From assembly GCA_019722365.1 (NCBI GenBank), contig JADFUC010000789.1, forward strand, positions 682,001-746,000: a stretch of 64,000 bases of DNA. The letters are read 5' to 3'. Positions 62,812 through 64,000 of this stretch are shown here, piece after piece. The DNA comes from Lithospermum erythrorhizon. Its lineage: Eukaryota; Streptophyta; Magnoliopsida; Boraginales; Boraginaceae. The stretch's first letter is position 1. Each line of letters begins with the position of its first letter. The notes beneath the pieces are model-generated. The model saw only the letters and a list, made by a program, of their open reading frames with translations, made no database searches and was not told where the DNA came from. The position numbers were made by a program, and so were the translations under genes.

Positions 62812-64000
62812 ATGGGGGAAGTAAAACAGAGAATAGGGGTAAGGAGTAGTGTAGGGGAGATTGTAGAAGTACAAGGAGGCCACATTGTTCGTTCTACTGG
62901 AAGAAAAGACAGACACAGCAAAGTCTGCACCGCAAAAGGCCCTAGAGACCGCCGTGTCCGCCTTGCTGCACACACTGCTATTCAGTTCTATGATGTTCAA
63001 GACCGCCTCGGCTACGATAGACCCAGCAAAGCTGTTGATTGGCTCATAAAAAAGGCCAAATCCGCCATTGATGAGCTTGATGAATTACCACCTTGGAATC
63101 CGATAACTGGAGTCAAACAAGGGACTAGTTTTGAGCAGCAAGAAGCAGAACTTCAAGAGCAGAATGAAGAGAATCAAGGAAATTTAGCTCAAAACCAGCA
63201 CCAGCAGATTAACTTCCACAACAGGGAAATGCTGAATTCTTTAGCTGGACCTTCTAGCAAAATGGCATTTTCAAGAATGATAGGGAGCGATGAAAACGAG
63301 GGGCAAAGATTGAATCTTGGGAGTAATAATGCTAACCCAAATGGAAGCAGCTCAAGTTTTCTGCCCCCATCTTTGGATTCGGATTCAATTGCAGATACTA
63401 TCAAGTCTTTCTTCCCAATAGGCGCTTCAAATGAATCTCATTCTTCAGCTCTTCAGTTTCAGAGCTTCTCACACCCGGATTTGCTATCAAGAACCAGTAG
63501 TCAGAACCAAGATTTGAGGCTCTCTTTGCAGTCTTTTCAAGATCCAATGTTGATAGAACACCAGCACCACCATCATCGTAGCCGACAATCTCAGCACTCC
63601 ACTGGCCACAGTGAGCAAGACCATCTTCATGGTCCAGCTCAAGCAGCATTTTTCACTGGGAACACACCGAATTTCGATAGTGCAGGTTGGTCAGAGCACC
63701 ACCAGCAGGCAGCTGAATTAGGCCGTTTAGCGAGGTTTTCCGGCTGGAATAGTGGCGGTGACACAGGGAGTTCTGGTAGTGGAGCAACAACAGGTGCAGG
63801 AGGAGGAGGATATATATTCAATGCGACTCCTGCAGGAACTTCTTTGCTGCAGCCGTTTTTTTGCCACAATCAGTTTTTTACACAGAGGGGACCCCTTCAG
63901 TCCAGTATTTCACCTTCGATTCGTGCTTTTATGGATCCATCAGCGATAACAGTAGCTTCTGCTGATTACAGCCAGCAGCATCAAGCAATGCTGCTCAATT
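62812..64000 (+). CDS. CIN-class TCP transcription factor, TCP4-like (3' end outside window)
   Basis: Partial gene running off the right edge: 396 codons are visible without an intron. Start at 62812 ([13 protein letters not shown]) is the first in-frame ATG and gives an N-terminus like other TCP4/LANCEOLATE proteins, [20 protein letters not shown]. The TCP basic helix-loop-helix domain spans about 22-82 ([35 protein letters not shown]). Further CIN hallmarks are [40 protein letters not shown] and GPLQSS with SPSIRAF. These factors repress cell proliferation in leaf margins and petals and control leaf shape. A perfect-looking miR319 site indicates post-transcriptional regulation. The frame is open without ATG for 117 codons upstream of the start. 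Confidence 0.95.
   Translation, partial: MGEVKQRIGVRSSVGEIVEVQGGHIVRSTGRKDRHSKVCTAKGPRDRRVRLAAHTAIQFYDVQDRLGYDRPSKAVDWLIKKAKSAIDELDELPPWNPITGVKQGTSFEQQEAELQEQNEENQGNLAQNQHQQINFHNREMLNSLAGPSSKMAFSRMIGSDENEGQRLNLGSNNANPNGSSSSFLPPSLDSDSIADTIKSFFPIGASNESHSSALQFQSFSHPDLLSRTSSQNQDLRLSLQSFQDPMLIEHQHHHHRSRQSQHSTGHSEQDHLHGPAQAAFFTGNTPNFDSAGWSEHHQQAAELGRLARFSGWNSGGDTGSSGSGATTGAGGGGYIFNATPAGTSLLQPFFCHNQFFTQRGPLQSSISPSIRAFMDPSAITVASADYSQQHQAMLLN
63884..63905 (+). promoter_or_regulatory. miR319 target site in TCP coding sequence
   Basis: The 22-nt site contains ggggaccccttcagtcc, complementary to miR319 (JAW) with the usual few mismatches, and encodes the QRGPLQSS segment at about residues 358-365. Position and sequence match the sites in TCP2/3/4/10/24-type genes. 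Confidence 0.9.

Noticed and set aside
1..64000. CRISPR array, prokaryotic operon, phage or toxin-antitoxin system
   Set aside because: No regularly spaced identical repeats with unique spacers. Genes carry spliceosomal introns and are plant families, so the window is eukaryotic.

Overview
The window is nuclear DNA from a flowering plant, most likely an asterid eudicot. Evidence is AT-rich intergenic DNA, GT-AG introns, typical plant families (ALOG, EP1-like lectin glycoproteins, Ole e 1-like, plant-type PEPC, IDM1-like PHD-GNAT, RLCK, TBL, CIN-TCP) and plant transposon debris. A Lamiales origin is a guess from overall flavour only. I found no prokaryotic operon, CRISPR array, phage or other defence-like system and no convincing novel system. 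The interest lies in gene structure and in dated-looking insertions. Layout, left third (1-22 kb): an ALOG/LSH transcriptional regulator (minus, 2.3-2.9 kb); two EP1-like secreted lectin glycoprotein genes facing away from each other (minus 7.9-9.2 kb, plus 13.3-14.6 kb) with a decayed third fragment between them; a long AT-rich desert with a ~490-bp direct repeat; a broken UBC13-like E2 copy (minus, 19.2-20.3 kb); and an Ole e 1-like secreted protein (minus, 21.4-22.0 kb). Middle (24-45 kb): a complete ten-exon C3-type phosphoenolpyruvate carboxylase gene (minus) carrying a SINE in intron 3; a complete eight-exon IDM1-like PHD-finger/acetyltransferase gene (minus); and a divergent six-exon receptor-like cytoplasmic kinase gene (plus). 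Right third (45-64 kb): a nested transposon patch (Copia gag remnant, a 282-bp solo LTR with a 5-bp target duplication, a broken MULE transposase); a minisatellite; a lone BED-finger protein; a five-exon TBL polysaccharide O-acetyltransferase gene (minus); a ~2.2-kb LTR-like GT-rich block; and a CIN-class TCP4-like gene with an miR319 site, running off the right edge. The genes do not form a pathway. Each is an independent plant transcription unit. Spliced models were built by hand from GT-AG junctions, reading-frame closure and family knowledge. All the multi-exon models (PEPC 964 aa, IDM1-like 1317 aa, kinase 374 aa, TBL 425 aa, Ole e 1-like 169 aa, BED 241 aa) close exactly in frame, which is good internal support. 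UTRs and transcription starts are not determined.
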